Assembly (NCBI GenBank): GCA_024229395.1
Contig: JAAESM010000050.1
Span: 403,888 to 467,887, forward strand
Reading direction: 5' to 3'
From: Planctomycetota bacterium
GTDB lineage: Bacteria; Planctomycetota; UBA1135
Length of the DNA stretch: 64,000 bases
Every line of letters begins with the position of its first letter. Position 1 is the first letter of the stretch. The notes under the pieces are model-generated. The model was not told the DNA's origin and did no database searches. It saw only the letters and a list, made by a program, of their open reading frames with translations. Below are positions 26,636 to 36,800 of this stretch, piece after piece. The position numbers and the translations under genes were made by a program.

Positions 26636-28825
26636 ATGAGCGCCCTCGTGTATCTACCTAATTCCATGTCGCAGTCCAGTTTAGGCCTTGTCAAAGGCTT
26701 CCTCACAACACTTGCTCTTGCCACACTCGCCAGTTGCGGCGGCGGTGGCGGTGATGTGGTCAGCTCAGGTGGCGGCGGCGGTAGTACCTCGCTGAACTTT
26801 TCGTCGCCGTGGGCAGGCATCAATCTGGCAGCACCAAACCAACTGCCAGCACCATCGGCGGGCCAAGGCTCCGGAGGCATTGCTGCGGGCGCAAACTATG
26901 CTTCGGAAGTTGGCGCGGAAAACCTGGCTGCTGTCCCTCAGGGTGGACGCTTCAACCCCAACTACGCCAGCGACACACCGAAGAAGTCGGCGCGCTTGGC
27001 ATGGGGTACTTATTGGTTGGATATGTCGGACAAGCGCGAGGCCACGGCGATCGTCTTGAATTGGCTGGACCAACCGCTACCGAGTAATGTATGGATTGGA
27101 TTAGCGAACTGGGATAAGAACCGTTGGGCTTGGCGCAAGATTTCGTCCTTGAACAAGGTCACACCTCCGAACTCGTTGGATCCTTACATTCGCGATTCCG
27201 ACAACATGCTTGCTTGCACAATCCTCGTCATTGGTGCGGACCCAGCGGTGCTCGACACCGTGGCCACCAACCAGAGCGGCGACACCCCGCCCCCAGAGGC
27301 CGACGGACTGCTGAACGAAAATGCGCACTTGGGCATCAACCTCGGCACCGTGGATGACTGGAACCCCACCACCGTGTTTACCGACGTCTTCAAGACCTCG
27401 AAGACCTGGATTCCACAGGATGTCGTCGGCGGTCCATGGGATAACGGCCACGCCATCAACGTAGACAGCAATGGCTGGGTCACTTCTTTGGATCCTGGCC
27501 AAGCGGTGATTGCAGTGATGATGACCAACATGGTCGGCGTTTATCCAGAAGGCAACTACACATGCCTTTACGACGGCGACGGCACCATCGAGTTCACCCT
27601 CAATGCCAGTGTGGTATCGGCGGAACCTGGTCGCTTGATCGTCCATGTGGAGAGTGACGGCACCATTGGTCTGCGCATCACATCCACCAACCCTGCGGAT
27701 TATGTGCGCAACATCAGGCTGATTATTCCTGGTTATGAAAACACTTATGAGACCCAGGTTTTCCATCCTGATTTCCTCGCCAGCATCGATGAATTCAACG
27801 TGCTGCGCTTTATGGATTGGGGTTGGACCAACACCGCTCAAGTCGAGGACTGGAGCGATCGCACCAAGCTGACCAGTTCCACCCAGACACGCAGCGAAAG
27901 CGCAGGTGTCTGCCTCGAACACATGATCGACTTGTGCAACACGCAACTGGCTGACGCATGGATCTGCATCCCCTACAAAGCGACGGATGATTATGTGCAG
28001 AAGGCCGCGGCACTGATTCAGGCCCGCCTTGACCCACACCTGCGCGTTCATATCGAATACAGCAATGAGGTGTGGAACGGCGTGTTCCAAGTCGCCAACT
28101 ACGCCCGCGATAAGGGCCTTTCCGCTGGGCTATCCACCAACGCTTTCCAAGCACAGATGCGCTGGTACTCGCAACGTAGTCAAGAGATTCACACCATCTT
28201 CGCTGATGCCTTCGTGGATGAGCCGGAACGCCTGCTGCGCATTGTTGCCGGCCAGAGCACCAACCCTTGGGTAGGCACCACCGTGATGGATTGGGATGGC
28301 ACTGCAGGCGAAGTTGATGACACCAATGTTGCCGACCGCTTCGATCACTACGCAGCCGCGCCTTACTTCGGTAACTCCTTGGGTCTGGAGCCACAAGCAA
28401 GCATTACCGCAACTTGGACAATGGAACAGCTGCTCACTGCTTGTGAGGCGGAGAGTCTGGCCGCGACCGGCCCAGGCAGTTCCACCGAGTCGAATGCCAA
28501 CAACGCCACAACACGTGGGATCACACTGATTTCCTACGAAGGTGGTCAACACCTTGCGGGTGTCGGCCCGGCCGTCAACAACGACGACCTGACCACACTG
28601 TTCACCGCTGCAAACCGCAACGAAGGCATGCGCCAGCTTTACTTGGACCACATGCGCCGCTGGTCGGCAGCCGGTGGTGGCCTGTTCGTGGCTTACAACC
28701 ACGTCGGTATCTACTCCAAGTTCGGTAGTTGGGGCTTGCTCGAGAACCAGAACCAAGATCCAGAAACAGCACCAAAGCTGCAAGGCTTGCTGGACTGGGT
28801 CGGCGAGTTGACAGCTGCGGAATAG
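26636..28825 (+). CDS. Large secreted lipoprotein, glycoside-hydrolase-like
   Basis: The frame starts at ATG 26636, but ATG 26666 (MSQSSLGLVKGFLTTLALATLASC) opens on a better lipoprotein signal with the LASC lipobox and may be the true start. After Cys comes a Gly-rich tether (GGGGGDVVSSGGGGGS). The body of about 680 residues has no match I can name with certainty, but the segment HLRVHIEYSNEVWNGVFQVANYA, with a conserved-looking Glu-x-x-x-Glu, and the late ITLISYEGGQH resemble acid/base and nucleophile strands of (beta/alpha)8 glycosidases. It may trim or release the exopolysaccharide outside the cell. The function is inferred. Confidence 0.6.
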   Translation: MSALVYLPNSMSQSSLGLVKGFLTTLALATLASCGGGGGDVVSSGGGGGSTSLNFSSPWAGINLAAPNQLPAPSAGQGSGGIAAGANYASEVGAENLAAVPQGGRFNPNYASDTPKKSARLAWGTYWLDMSDKREATAIVLNWLDQPLPSNVWIGLANWDKNRWAWRKISSLNKVTPPNSLDPYIRDSDNMLACTILVIGADPAVLDTVATNQSGDTPPPEADGLLNENAHLGINLGTVDDWNPTTVFTDVFKTSKTWIPQDVVGGPWDNGHAINVDSNGWVTSLDPGQAVIAVMMTNMVGVYPEGNYTCLYDGDGTIEFTLNASVVSAEPGRLIVHVESDGTIGLRITSTNPADYVRNIRLIIPGYENTYETQVFHPDFLASIDEFNVLRFMDWGWTNTAQVEDWSDRTKLTSSTQTRSESAGVCLEHMIDLCNTQLADAWICIPYKATDDYVQKAAALIQARLDPHLRVHIEYSNEVWNGVFQVANYARDKGLSAGLSTNAFQAQMRWYSQRSQEIHTIFADAFVDEPERLLRIVAGQSTNPWVGTTVMDWDGTAGEVDDTNVADRFDHYAAAPYFGNSLGLEPQASITATWTMEQLLTACEAESLAATGPGSSTESNANNATTRGITLISYEGGQHLAGVGPAVNNDDLTTLFTAANRNEGMRQLYLDHMRRWSAAGGGLFVAYNHVGIYSKFGSWGLLENQNQDPETAPKLQGLLDWVGELTAAE

Positions 28826-28848
28826 CCCCGCGAATGCAACGGCCATAG

Positions 28849-28886
28849 ATAAGGGCCAGCAAGATGAAAGTCTTGCTGGCCCTTAT
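28849..28886. terminator. Perfect 16-bp hairpin between convergent genes
   Basis: ATAAGGGCCAGCAAGA and its exact complement TCTTGCTGGCCCTTAT are separated by the 6-base loop TGAAAG, in the 195-base gap between the lipoprotein gene and the convergent NRPS gene. There is no following T-run on either strand, but stem length and placement suit a bidirectional terminator or mRNA-end stabiliser. The rest of the gap holds nothing else I can identify. Confidence 0.7.
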
Positions 28887-29020
28887 GAATTCCCGGGCTG
28901 TGATCCGTGTGTTGGTCTATCGCTCGTGTCGGTTTAGCGGTTGCTGTAGTCCTTTGTCAGACTGCAGCCCTACCGAATCCGACCGCGGTGCCACTGACCG
29001 CCGCCCCAGCAACCGCCGCC

Positions 29021-32000
29021 CTACTGACCGCGGCGCGCCCGACGTAGTGCCGCACGTTTCGCCGCCGCACTTTGTGGCGCCCCGCCTGAAGGTCCACCGT
29101 TGGTCGCAGCAGCAGGCTTCTTGCCTTCTTGCTCGGCCGCCAAGAAGGTCGCCAAGCTACGCACCGTCGAGTGACTGAATAGCGCGATCAAAGCAACCTC
29201 TATGCCATGTTCTGCCATCAAGATGCGCTTCAAGCTGATGGTCAGCAAGGAGTGGCCGCCTAGGTCAAAGAAGTTGGCGTTGCGATCGAGACTGTTAAGA
29301 CCAAGGATGTCGATCCAGATCTTCTCCAGCGCGTCTTCCAACTCTGCTGCCGACATCTCCACAGCCTCAACAGCCGCGGCTTGGGGCTGAGCCTTCGGTG
29401 CTGGCGGAATCGGCGCTGCGGCCACTCCACCACCTCCTTGAGCCAAGGCCTTGCGATCGGTCTTGCCGTTATTCGTCTTCGGGAAGCGCTCGTGCACATG
29501 GAATTCACGTGGAATCATGTACTCCGGCAGGCAAGTACGCAGGAAGGAACGAAGTTCCTCAATCTCCAACTTACTGTTGGCCTCCAACACGAAGTGTGCC
29601 GCTAAGACGCGCGCCCCCAGTGGATTCGTGACCACTAGAACTGCGGCTTGCGAGACCTCTTCATGGCTGAGCATGGCGGCTTCGATCTCACCGAGTTCGA
29701 TGCGATAACCATTGACCTTCACTTGTGAGTCGCCGCGGCCCATGAAACGCATGGTGCCATCGGGCAACTGACGCACTTGGTCGCCAGACTTGTACAGCAG
29801 GCCTTCGCCACTGGCGTCGAAAGGATCCTGCAAGAATGCCGACGACGTCAGATCGGGCTTACCGAGGTAACCGCGTGCGACACACAATCCCGCAATGAAA
29901 AGCTCACCAGGAAGTCCCGGTGGCACCAACTGCAGGTTGGCATCCAAGGCATAGAAGCGATTGTTGGCCAACGGTTCACCAAGACTGACCACAGTGGTGT
30001 CGTGTTCGATGTCGGCGGTCGAGGACCAGATCGCGGTTTCGGTCAGGCCATACATATTCATGACGCGACCGGGCACGATGGCGCGCAGTTTCGAAGCGAG
30101 ATCTTCGGTGAGGGCTTCCCCACCGACCATCATCACGTCGAGCGTGCCGAGGGCCTCGGTGATAGCGGATTCCGCCAGCAACATGGTGGCCATCGACGGC
30201 GTGCATTGCAGATGCGTCGCCTTGTGGGTGAGGATCAGGTCCTCTAGGTTTTCGCGCGCTTCTAGGCCCTGTTGACCACCTTGCACACGTTCCTTGAACT
30301 GCTGAAGATACGGCAGTTGTTTCAGGATCAACTCGGGCTCAGCGCCAAAGTCCACCAGACAGGCGATTTCATCGACTTCCAGGTCGCGCATCTTGTCGAC
30401 CATGCCCAAGCAGGATTCGGGGGTGCCGAATAGCGCGTCACTCTCGAAGTAACGCTTGTAGGCGAAGTCGAGCAGGTCTTGCACGTCTTCCCCAGCGAGA
30501 TCCGACAAGTTGAAATCGGTGTCGTACTTACCCTTGTTCATCGGCGTACGCACTGCCGCCCACGCCGACATGTGGTCCTTCAGCAAGTCAGCGGCCGTTG
30601 CCAGATAGGAACAGAATGGACCGCGCGCGAGTTCGCGCAGCTCTTCACGATCTTCACCAAGCATGGTGTGCAACATCATCGTCACATGGCCGGAACCGGG
30701 GTGACCGGCTTCGCGCCAAGCGTCGCGGTAGACCTGAATCTTCGAAGCGATCTCGTCGGTGGTCTGCCCTAACAAGTGGGTGAGGATATGCACGCCCATC
30801 TCGCCAGCAAGGCGGAAGGTCTCGGGGTTGCCTGCGGCCGTCAGCCAAACCGGTAGTTCCGGTTGCACCGGGCGTGGGCGGGTGATGATCTCGGGTGTTT
30901 CGCCGACACCATTCCTCAGTTCCAAGGCTTCGCCGCGCCATGCACTTCGTAAAGTGCCGATGCGGGTCTTCATGATCTGCTTGCGGTCTTCATAAGAATC
31001 CGGCTCAAGCACGAAATCGTTGGGGTGCCACCCAGAGGCAATGCCCAGACCCACGCGCCCACCGGATAGGTTGTCGACCATTGCCCAGTCTTCGGCCATC
31101 AGGACCGGGTCGTGGAATGGCAACACCACACTGCCCGTGCGCAGGTGAATATCGTTGGTCACGGCGGCGATTGCGGCGGCAGAAACGGCCGGGTTGGGGT
31201 AGATTCCGCCGAAATCATGGAAGTGTCGTTCCGGCAGCCAAATAGCCCGGAAACCATGCGAATCGCCAAAACGAGCCGTTTCCAGCATCAAGTCATAGGG
31301 ATTCGGAGCACCAGCTCCACCACCAGAAGCGCCCCACAGCATCAAGCTGAACTCAACCTGGCCTGCATCGTGAGGTGCAGGGGCATGCGCGGCTCGTAGG
31401 CCACGGTCGAAGCCTTCGAAGATCACCAACTTGTAACCGCGACTCAAGGTCCAAAGCAGTTCCAACACAGAGATGTCAAAGGACAGACTGGTCACGGCCA
31501 CCCATACACCAGGCTCCACACCAAGGCGTTCGTCCATGCCCAAGAAGAAGTTGGTCACTTGCTCGTGCTCCAACATCACGCCCTTGGGATTGCCGGTCGA
31601 TCCAGAGGTGTAGATCACATAAGCCAGGTTCGAAGGGGTTGGCACCTTCGGTGGTGCCGGTTCGAATGCCGGCAAAGGTTGATCCATCAGGATTAAGGTC
31701 TCGACCGAGTCATCCACCAAAGAGGACGACCACGCATCGCTCAAGACGATGCTCACGCCAGAGTCCTCCACCATGTAACGCAAACGCGATGGTGGAAAGT
31801 CAGGATCCAACGGCAAGTAAGCCGCACCAGACTTCAGGATGCCAAGCAAAGCCACCATCATGTCGGTGGTGCGTTGCATGCAGATACCAACCATAGAGTC
31901 GGGGCCGGCACCGAGGCTGGCCAAGTACGAGGCTAGATGATCGGCACGTTGTTCTAATTCTTCATAGGTGAGTTCTTCACCTGCGGCTACGACGGCGACT

Positions 32001-33757
32001 GCATTGCCCATGCTGACGGCCTTTTCGCGGATCAGCTCATGGACCAACTGCCCTTGTGGCAAGTCGCGCGTGCTGTCATTCCAACCTTCCAGAATCTGCC
32101 GACGCTGATCCTCCGGCAGCAGCTGCAGATGCATCACAGGCGTGTTTGGAGCTGCGCAAATGGCTTCCAGCAGGGTTTCAAGCTGCTGCGCCATGGCTTC
32201 GGCATCGGCGCTGGAATAGCGATTCTCCGCATATTCCAGCCACAATTGACCCTCTGCGGTTGCACGGTAGACCAACACGGAATCCTCAGCTTGAGGATCG
32301 GAGGCGCCAATCACGATGGCGATCTCAGGCAGACACACGCGCCCTTGGGTTTCGGCGTTCCTCGAACGCCCCTGCAAGTCATGCAGGAATGGCGGCAGCG
32401 ATCTGCAAGTCGCGACTTGCTGCTCCACCATTTTCATGCTGGCGGCAAAGTCATGTTGATCTTGGAACTCCACGCCAAGGGGCACCGATGCAGAGAGCAG
32501 CTGATCCATACCAGCAACACGCTCGGTCAAATGGTCATCCACATAACGCACGCGAAGACCCTGTTGACGCGCAAGGCGTGATAAGTGAATCAAACTTACC
32601 GTACCTAAGGAAGCTGCAAAATCAGGAGCCTGACTCTGCGCCAAGAATTCCGACGGCACCGCAATCTCGCGCTTCAACAGCGCGCCATCCGCAACACTGT
32701 TCGGGCTTTGGTCGTAGGCCAAGGCCGGCGGATCAAAAGCGGCAAAGGCTTCCAGCCAGGTAGCTTCGTGCTCGCTGATCGCGGGCAAGGATTTGGTCAG
32801 CGAAGTCAACAATTTAGGGGATGGTGAGGGCAAGACCTGCCCGATCCGAATCCCCTCAAACGCCAGCCAATCAAGGATTTCGACGGAATTACCAGTCAAA
32901 TCCTGTAGGCCGGTGATGCGTAAATTGCCATCGGCGGTGGCCACTACGAGGCCTCGCTCGGAAGCAGCCAAGATCGTGCCAGCAGTAACACTCTCCTTGC
33001 TTGGTTCGGCAATCGCACCGGAGATGCCAACAGCCTGATCGCTGACCAACATCTTGGCCATGCAGAATGGGTTGTTGTAGGAACCGTAATCCAAACCATG
33101 GACCATGGCCTCCAACTCTGCGGCACTGCGCGACCACTGCATCAACCCCCAATGATCCGGGCGTTGATCGCGGCCAAACGGCAAGCGCGCCGACTCCACC
33201 TGTGGAACACGCTCAAAGCTTTCGTCCAGCAACTGCGGCAACAATTCCTCGAAGCCACTCAAGGCTGCCTCGAAACACTTCATGTTCAAGGAGACGGTGG
33301 TGTCATTGGCCTCGATCGGCACCGTCACATGCTTGAGGATGTCGCCTAGGCCAACTTCGGCCTCCGCGATATGCCAACAGACTCCAAAATCGAGCTCCTG
33401 GTTCATCAGGGCCCACGCCGGTCCGTTCGGGCCGGAATACCGTGGCAAGGGACTGTCTTGGATATTGATTGCCGCGATTTTGGGCAAAGTGCGTAAAAAA
33501 TCCGGGACAATATTTAGCCAAGTGATGCTAAATACATAATCACAATTCCAAGATTCAATATCGCTCTTTTCGAGGTTTTTTGCGCTGCGAACTTCGATTT
33601 TGTGGGCCTCTGCCCAATCACGAATTCGAGGGCTATCAGAAAGCACCCCCGAAATCCCGAGATTCAGGCTGAGAAGGCGCTCTGCGCACTCCAGAAGAAG
33701 TGAATCGTTGCCGATGAGTACACAGTTACGCTTGTTCAGAGTTGTATTTGAATCCAT
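29021..33757 (-). CDS. Nonribosomal peptide synthetase: formyltransferase, degenerate C, A domain with inserted luciferase-like monooxygenase, PCP
   Basis: The 1578-residue enzyme has, in order: a formyltransferase-like domain (about 10-310; NIQDSPLPRYSGPNGP at 98-113); a C-domain remnant (about 355-545) with no visible HHxxxDG; an adenylation domain (about 570 onward; YIYTSGSTGNPKG-type core at 714-726); an inserted FMN-dependent luciferase-like monooxygenase (about 800-1160; WLPERHFHDFGG, GLGIASGWHP); the rest of the A domain (NMYGLTETAIWSS, GELFIAGLCVARGYLGKPD, KVNGYRIELGEIE); and a PCP (FFDLGGHSLL, Ser for phosphopantetheine). An Ala/Lys/Arg-rich tail follows. Architecture matches the MupA/Atu3671 monooxygenase-NRPS group. 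It probably activates, hydroxylates and N-formylates an amino acid as starter for the divergent PKS. Substrate not readable. Confidence 0.88.
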   Translation of the reverse strand: MDSNTTLNKRNCVLIGNDSLLLECAERLLSLNLGISGVLSDSPRIRDWAEAHKIEVRSAKNLEKSDIESWNCDYVFSITWLNIVPDFLRTLPKIAAINIQDSPLPRYSGPNGPAWALMNQELDFGVCWHIAEAEVGLGDILKHVTVPIEANDTTVSLNMKCFEAALSGFEELLPQLLDESFERVPQVESARLPFGRDQRPDHWGLMQWSRSAAELEAMVHGLDYGSYNNPFCMAKMLVSDQAVGISGAIAEPSKESVTAGTILAASERGLVVATADGNLRITGLQDLTGNSVEILDWLAFEGIRIGQVLPSPSPKLLTSLTKSLPAISEHEATWLEAFAAFDPPALAYDQSPNSVADGALLKREIAVPSEFLAQSQAPDFAASLGTVSLIHLSRLARQQGLRVRYVDDHLTERVAGMDQLLSASVPLGVEFQDQHDFAASMKMVEQQVATCRSLPPFLHDLQGRSRNAETQGRVCLPEIAIVIGASDPQAEDSVLVYRATAEGQLWLEYAENRYSSADAEAMAQQLETLLEAICAAPNTPVMHLQLLPEDQRRQILEGWNDSTRDLPQGQLVHELIREKAVSMGNAVAVVAAGEELTYEELEQRADHLASYLASLGAGPDSMVGICMQRTTDMMVALLGILKSGAAYLPLDPDFPPSRLRYMVEDSGVSIVLSDAWSSSLVDDSVETLILMDQPLPAFEPAPPKVPTPSNLAYVIYTSGSTGNPKGVMLEHEQVTNFFLGMDERLGVEPGVWVAVTSLSFDISVLELLWTLSRGYKLVIFEGFDRGLRAAHAPAPHDAGQVEFSLMLWGASGGGAGAPNPYDLMLETARFGDSHGFRAIWLPERHFHDFGGIYPNPAVSAAAIAAVTNDIHLRTGSVVLPFHDPVLMAEDWAMVDNLSGGRVGLGIASGWHPNDFVLEPDSYEDRKQIMKTRIGTLRSAWRGEALELRNGVGETPEIITRPRPVQPELPVWLTAAGNPETFRLAGEMGVHILTHLLGQTTDEIASKIQVYRDAWREAGHPGSGHVTMMLHTMLGEDREELRELARGPFCSYLATAADLLKDHMSAWAAVRTPMNKGKYDTDFNLSDLAGEDVQDLLDFAYKRYFESDALFGTPESCLGMVDKMRDLEVDEIACLVDFGAEPELILKQLPYLQQFKERVQGGQQGLEARENLEDLILTHKATHLQCTPSMATMLLAESAITEALGTLDVMMVGGEALTEDLASKLRAIVPGRVMNMYGLTETAIWSSTADIEHDTTVVSLGEPLANNRFYALDANLQLVPPGLPGELFIAGLCVARGYLGKPDLTSSAFLQDPFDASGEGLLYKSGDQVRQLPDGTMRFMGRGDSQVKVNGYRIELGEIEAAMLSHEEVSQAAVLVVTNPLGARVLAAHFVLEANSKLEIEELRSFLRTCLPEYMIPREFHVHERFPKTNNGKTDRKALAQGGGGVAAAPIPPAPKAQPQAAAVEAVEMSAAELEDALEKIWIDILGLNSLDRNANFFDLGGHSLLTISLKRILMAEHGIEVALIALFSHSTVRSLATFLAAEQEGKKPAAATNGGPSGGAPQSAAAKRAALRRARRGQ

Positions 33758-33858
33758 AATGGAGCTCTTGAGTGGCCAAGTTTTTGGGTTTCTCTTTCCA
33801 TAGGGAAAAGTAACACAGAAAAGAACCCCATTCTGGGTGGTTTCTGAACTTACTTAAA
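33758..33858. promoter_or_regulatory. Divergent promoter region between NRPS and PKS genes
   Basis: This 101-base AT-richer gap must contain start signals for both megasynthase genes, which suggests joint control. A short inverted pair (TTTCC-ATA-GGGAAA) lies near 33796-33810. No clear -35/-10 pair or operator can be named. Confidence 0.4.
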
Positions 33859-36800
33859 TTGTCTACATCCGCGAACCCACAACAGACGGTTGCCTTTCCT
33901 GAAGGTGCCATTGCCGTCGTCGGCACGGCTTGCCATCTGCCGGGCGCGCGAAATGCTGCCGAATTCTGGAACAACTTGCGCAATGGTGTGGAATCGGTGC
34001 ACTTCTTTACGGATGAGGAATTGCTCGCAGCAGGTGTGCCCGCTGCAAGGCTGACTGATCCGAACTATGTCAAGGCCAGTCCAACGCTGGATCAAGTCGC
34101 TGGCTTCGATCCCGGCTTCTGGGGCATTTCGCCGAAAGACGCCGCGATCATGGACCCGCAGCATCGGCATTTCTTGGAGTGTGCCTATGAAGCACTCGAA
34201 GATGCCGGTCATGACTCGCAACGTTTTGATGGCACCATTGGTGTGTTCGGCGGCTGCGGCGCGAACTCTTACTTGATGTTCAACTTGCTGACCAATCCGC
34301 AACTGGTGGATTCCGTCGGCATGTTCCTGTTGCGTCACACCAACAACGACAAGGATTTCCTGACCACCTTCACTTCCTACAAGATGGAACTGGAAGGGCC
34401 AAGCGTTGGTATTCAGACCGCATGCTCGACCTCCTTGGTGGCGATTCATGTTGCGGCACAACATCTACTCAACGGCGAGTGCGATATGGCTTTGGCGGGT
34501 GGTTCCACTATCGAGATTCCCCATCAAGCCGGTTATCGCTCCGAGCAAGGCGATATCCTTTCGCCCGATGGCCACTGTCGCCCCTTCGATGCCTCTTCCG
34601 CCGGCACCGTCTTCGGTAGTGGCGCCGGCATGGTGGTCTTGCGTTGCCTTGAAGACGCGATTGCCGACGGCGATACGATTCGCGCAGTGTTGCGTGGTTC
34701 CGCAGTCAATAATGATGGTGCGCGCAAAGCCGGTTATCTGGCACCCAGTGTCGATGGTCAAGCACACGCCGTCGCCGAGGCCTTAGCCGTTGCCGACGTA
34801 CCTGCCGACAGCATCTCTTATCTGGAGACGCACGGCACCGGCACTCCGGTTGGGGATCCGATTGAGGTCGCGGGCCTCACGCAGGCCTTCCGCGAAACCA
34901 CCGACGGTACCGGATTCTGCGCCATTGGTTCCTGCAAATCGAATATCGGCCATGCCGATACCGCTGCAGGTGTGGCGAGTTTCCTGAAGGTGGTCGAAGC
35001 GCTGCAACACGAGCAGCTGCCGCCTAGCCTGTTCTTCGATCAACCGAACCCGCTGATTGAATTCGACGCGAGTCCTTTCTACGTCAATGCCAAACTGCAA
35101 GCTTGGCCACGTAGCGAGCAACCCCGACGTGCTGGCGTGAACTCCTTGGGTGTCGGTGGCACCAATGCACACGCGATCCTTGAAGAGGCGCCGCTGCAAC
35201 AAAGCGATGAGGCCACGCGCAGCATGCAGATCTTGCCGTTGTCGGCCAAGACACGCACCGCCTTGGATGCGATGTGCGAACGCCTTGCTGACGCACTGGA
35301 ACAACAAGCCGAAGTCAAGTTGGCTGATGTCGCGTTCACCCTTCAACAAGGCCGCCGCGAGATGGAGCATCGCCGCACCATCACTTGCAGCAGTGTTGCC
35401 GAAGCGATTGCCTTACTGCGCGAGCACAAGCCACCGCATGTACGTCAAGGACAGCTCAATGATCGCCTAGGGCAACGTTCCTTAGCATTCTTGTTGCCTG
35501 GCGGCGGCGCTCAATATGCGCAGATGGCGCGCGATCTGTACGACAAGGAAGCGAGTTTCCGCGCCACCTTGGATCGCGGTTTCGACATCCTTGCTCAGCA
35601 ACACGACGTGGATCTCCGTCCCATTCTGCTGGCGGAAGCCACAGACGAGATTCGCACGCAACTGGAACGCCCTTCGATTCAATTGCCGGCGATTTTCCTT
35701 GTGGAAGTCGCGCTCGGCGAGTTGTTGATGCGTTGGGGTTTACAACCCGATGCCCTTCTCGGACATAGCCTCGGCGAGAACAGTGCTGCCTATCTTGCAG
35801 GTGTGTTCCCCTTCGAAGGTGGGCTTGGCCTCGTTGCCTTACGCGGAAAGTTGTTCGAATCGCTTCCGCCTGGCGGCATGGTCAGCGTGGCAATGCCGGC
35901 TTCGGAAGTGGAGCCGCTGCTATCTGAGCAACTCGTAATCGGAGTACACAACACGCCACAACAATGCGTGGTTTCCGGTCCGCCGCAGGCCTTGCAGGAG
36001 TTGCACAGCGTGTTGGAGGAACATGGCATGGATTGGTGCCCGGTCAAGATCGACTGCGCCGCACACTCCCCCATGCTCGAGCCGATCCTGCAGCAGTTTG
36101 GCGATTACATTCGCGGCCTGGAGTTGCAGGCGCCGCACATCCCGATGGTCTCGAACTACACGGGCCAATGGCTAACCGACCAAGAAGCCACCGATCCTGA
36201 ATATTGGGTCAAACATCTGCGTCATCCAGTGCTGTTTTCCGACGGCACCGCCTTGCTGCTGCAGGACAAGGCACGCGTCATGCTCGAGGTCGGTCCTGGC
36301 AAGGGCTTGGCATCGCTGGCACGTCAGCATCCAAATGCTTCGAGTAATCATGTGTTCCTGTCTGCGATGCGTCATCGTGATGAGAAGTCCGATGACTTGG
36401 ATTTCTTATTAGGTGTCGTCGGCCAGTTGTGGAATATTGGCATCGCGCCGGACTGGCAAGGCTTGCATGGCAGCGACAAGCGCCTGCGCATCCCACTGCC
36501 TACCTATCCCTTCGAGCGCCAGGATTATTGGATCGAAGCCGGAGCACCGCAAGCCGAGCAAAGTGCCGCACAGAATGCCTTCGAGCAACTCGAATCGCTT
36601 GATGATTGGTTCAGCCAGGAGAGTTGGAGTGGCGTCATCTGCCCCACTTTGGATCTTGCTGCACTGAAGCAACCGCAGCGCTGGCTGTTGTTCCTGGATC
36701 GCCTTGGTTTGGGCGGTGCTTTGGCTGCGCGTTTACGGGCTGCCGGTCAAGAAGTGATCACGGTACGCGAAGGCGACACCTACTACCGCTTCGATGAGCA

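Noticed and set aside
27101..28090. 329-codon minus-strand frame inside the secreted lipoprotein gene
   Set aside because: Antisense to a gene with signal peptide and continuous plausible protein; no domain evidence.
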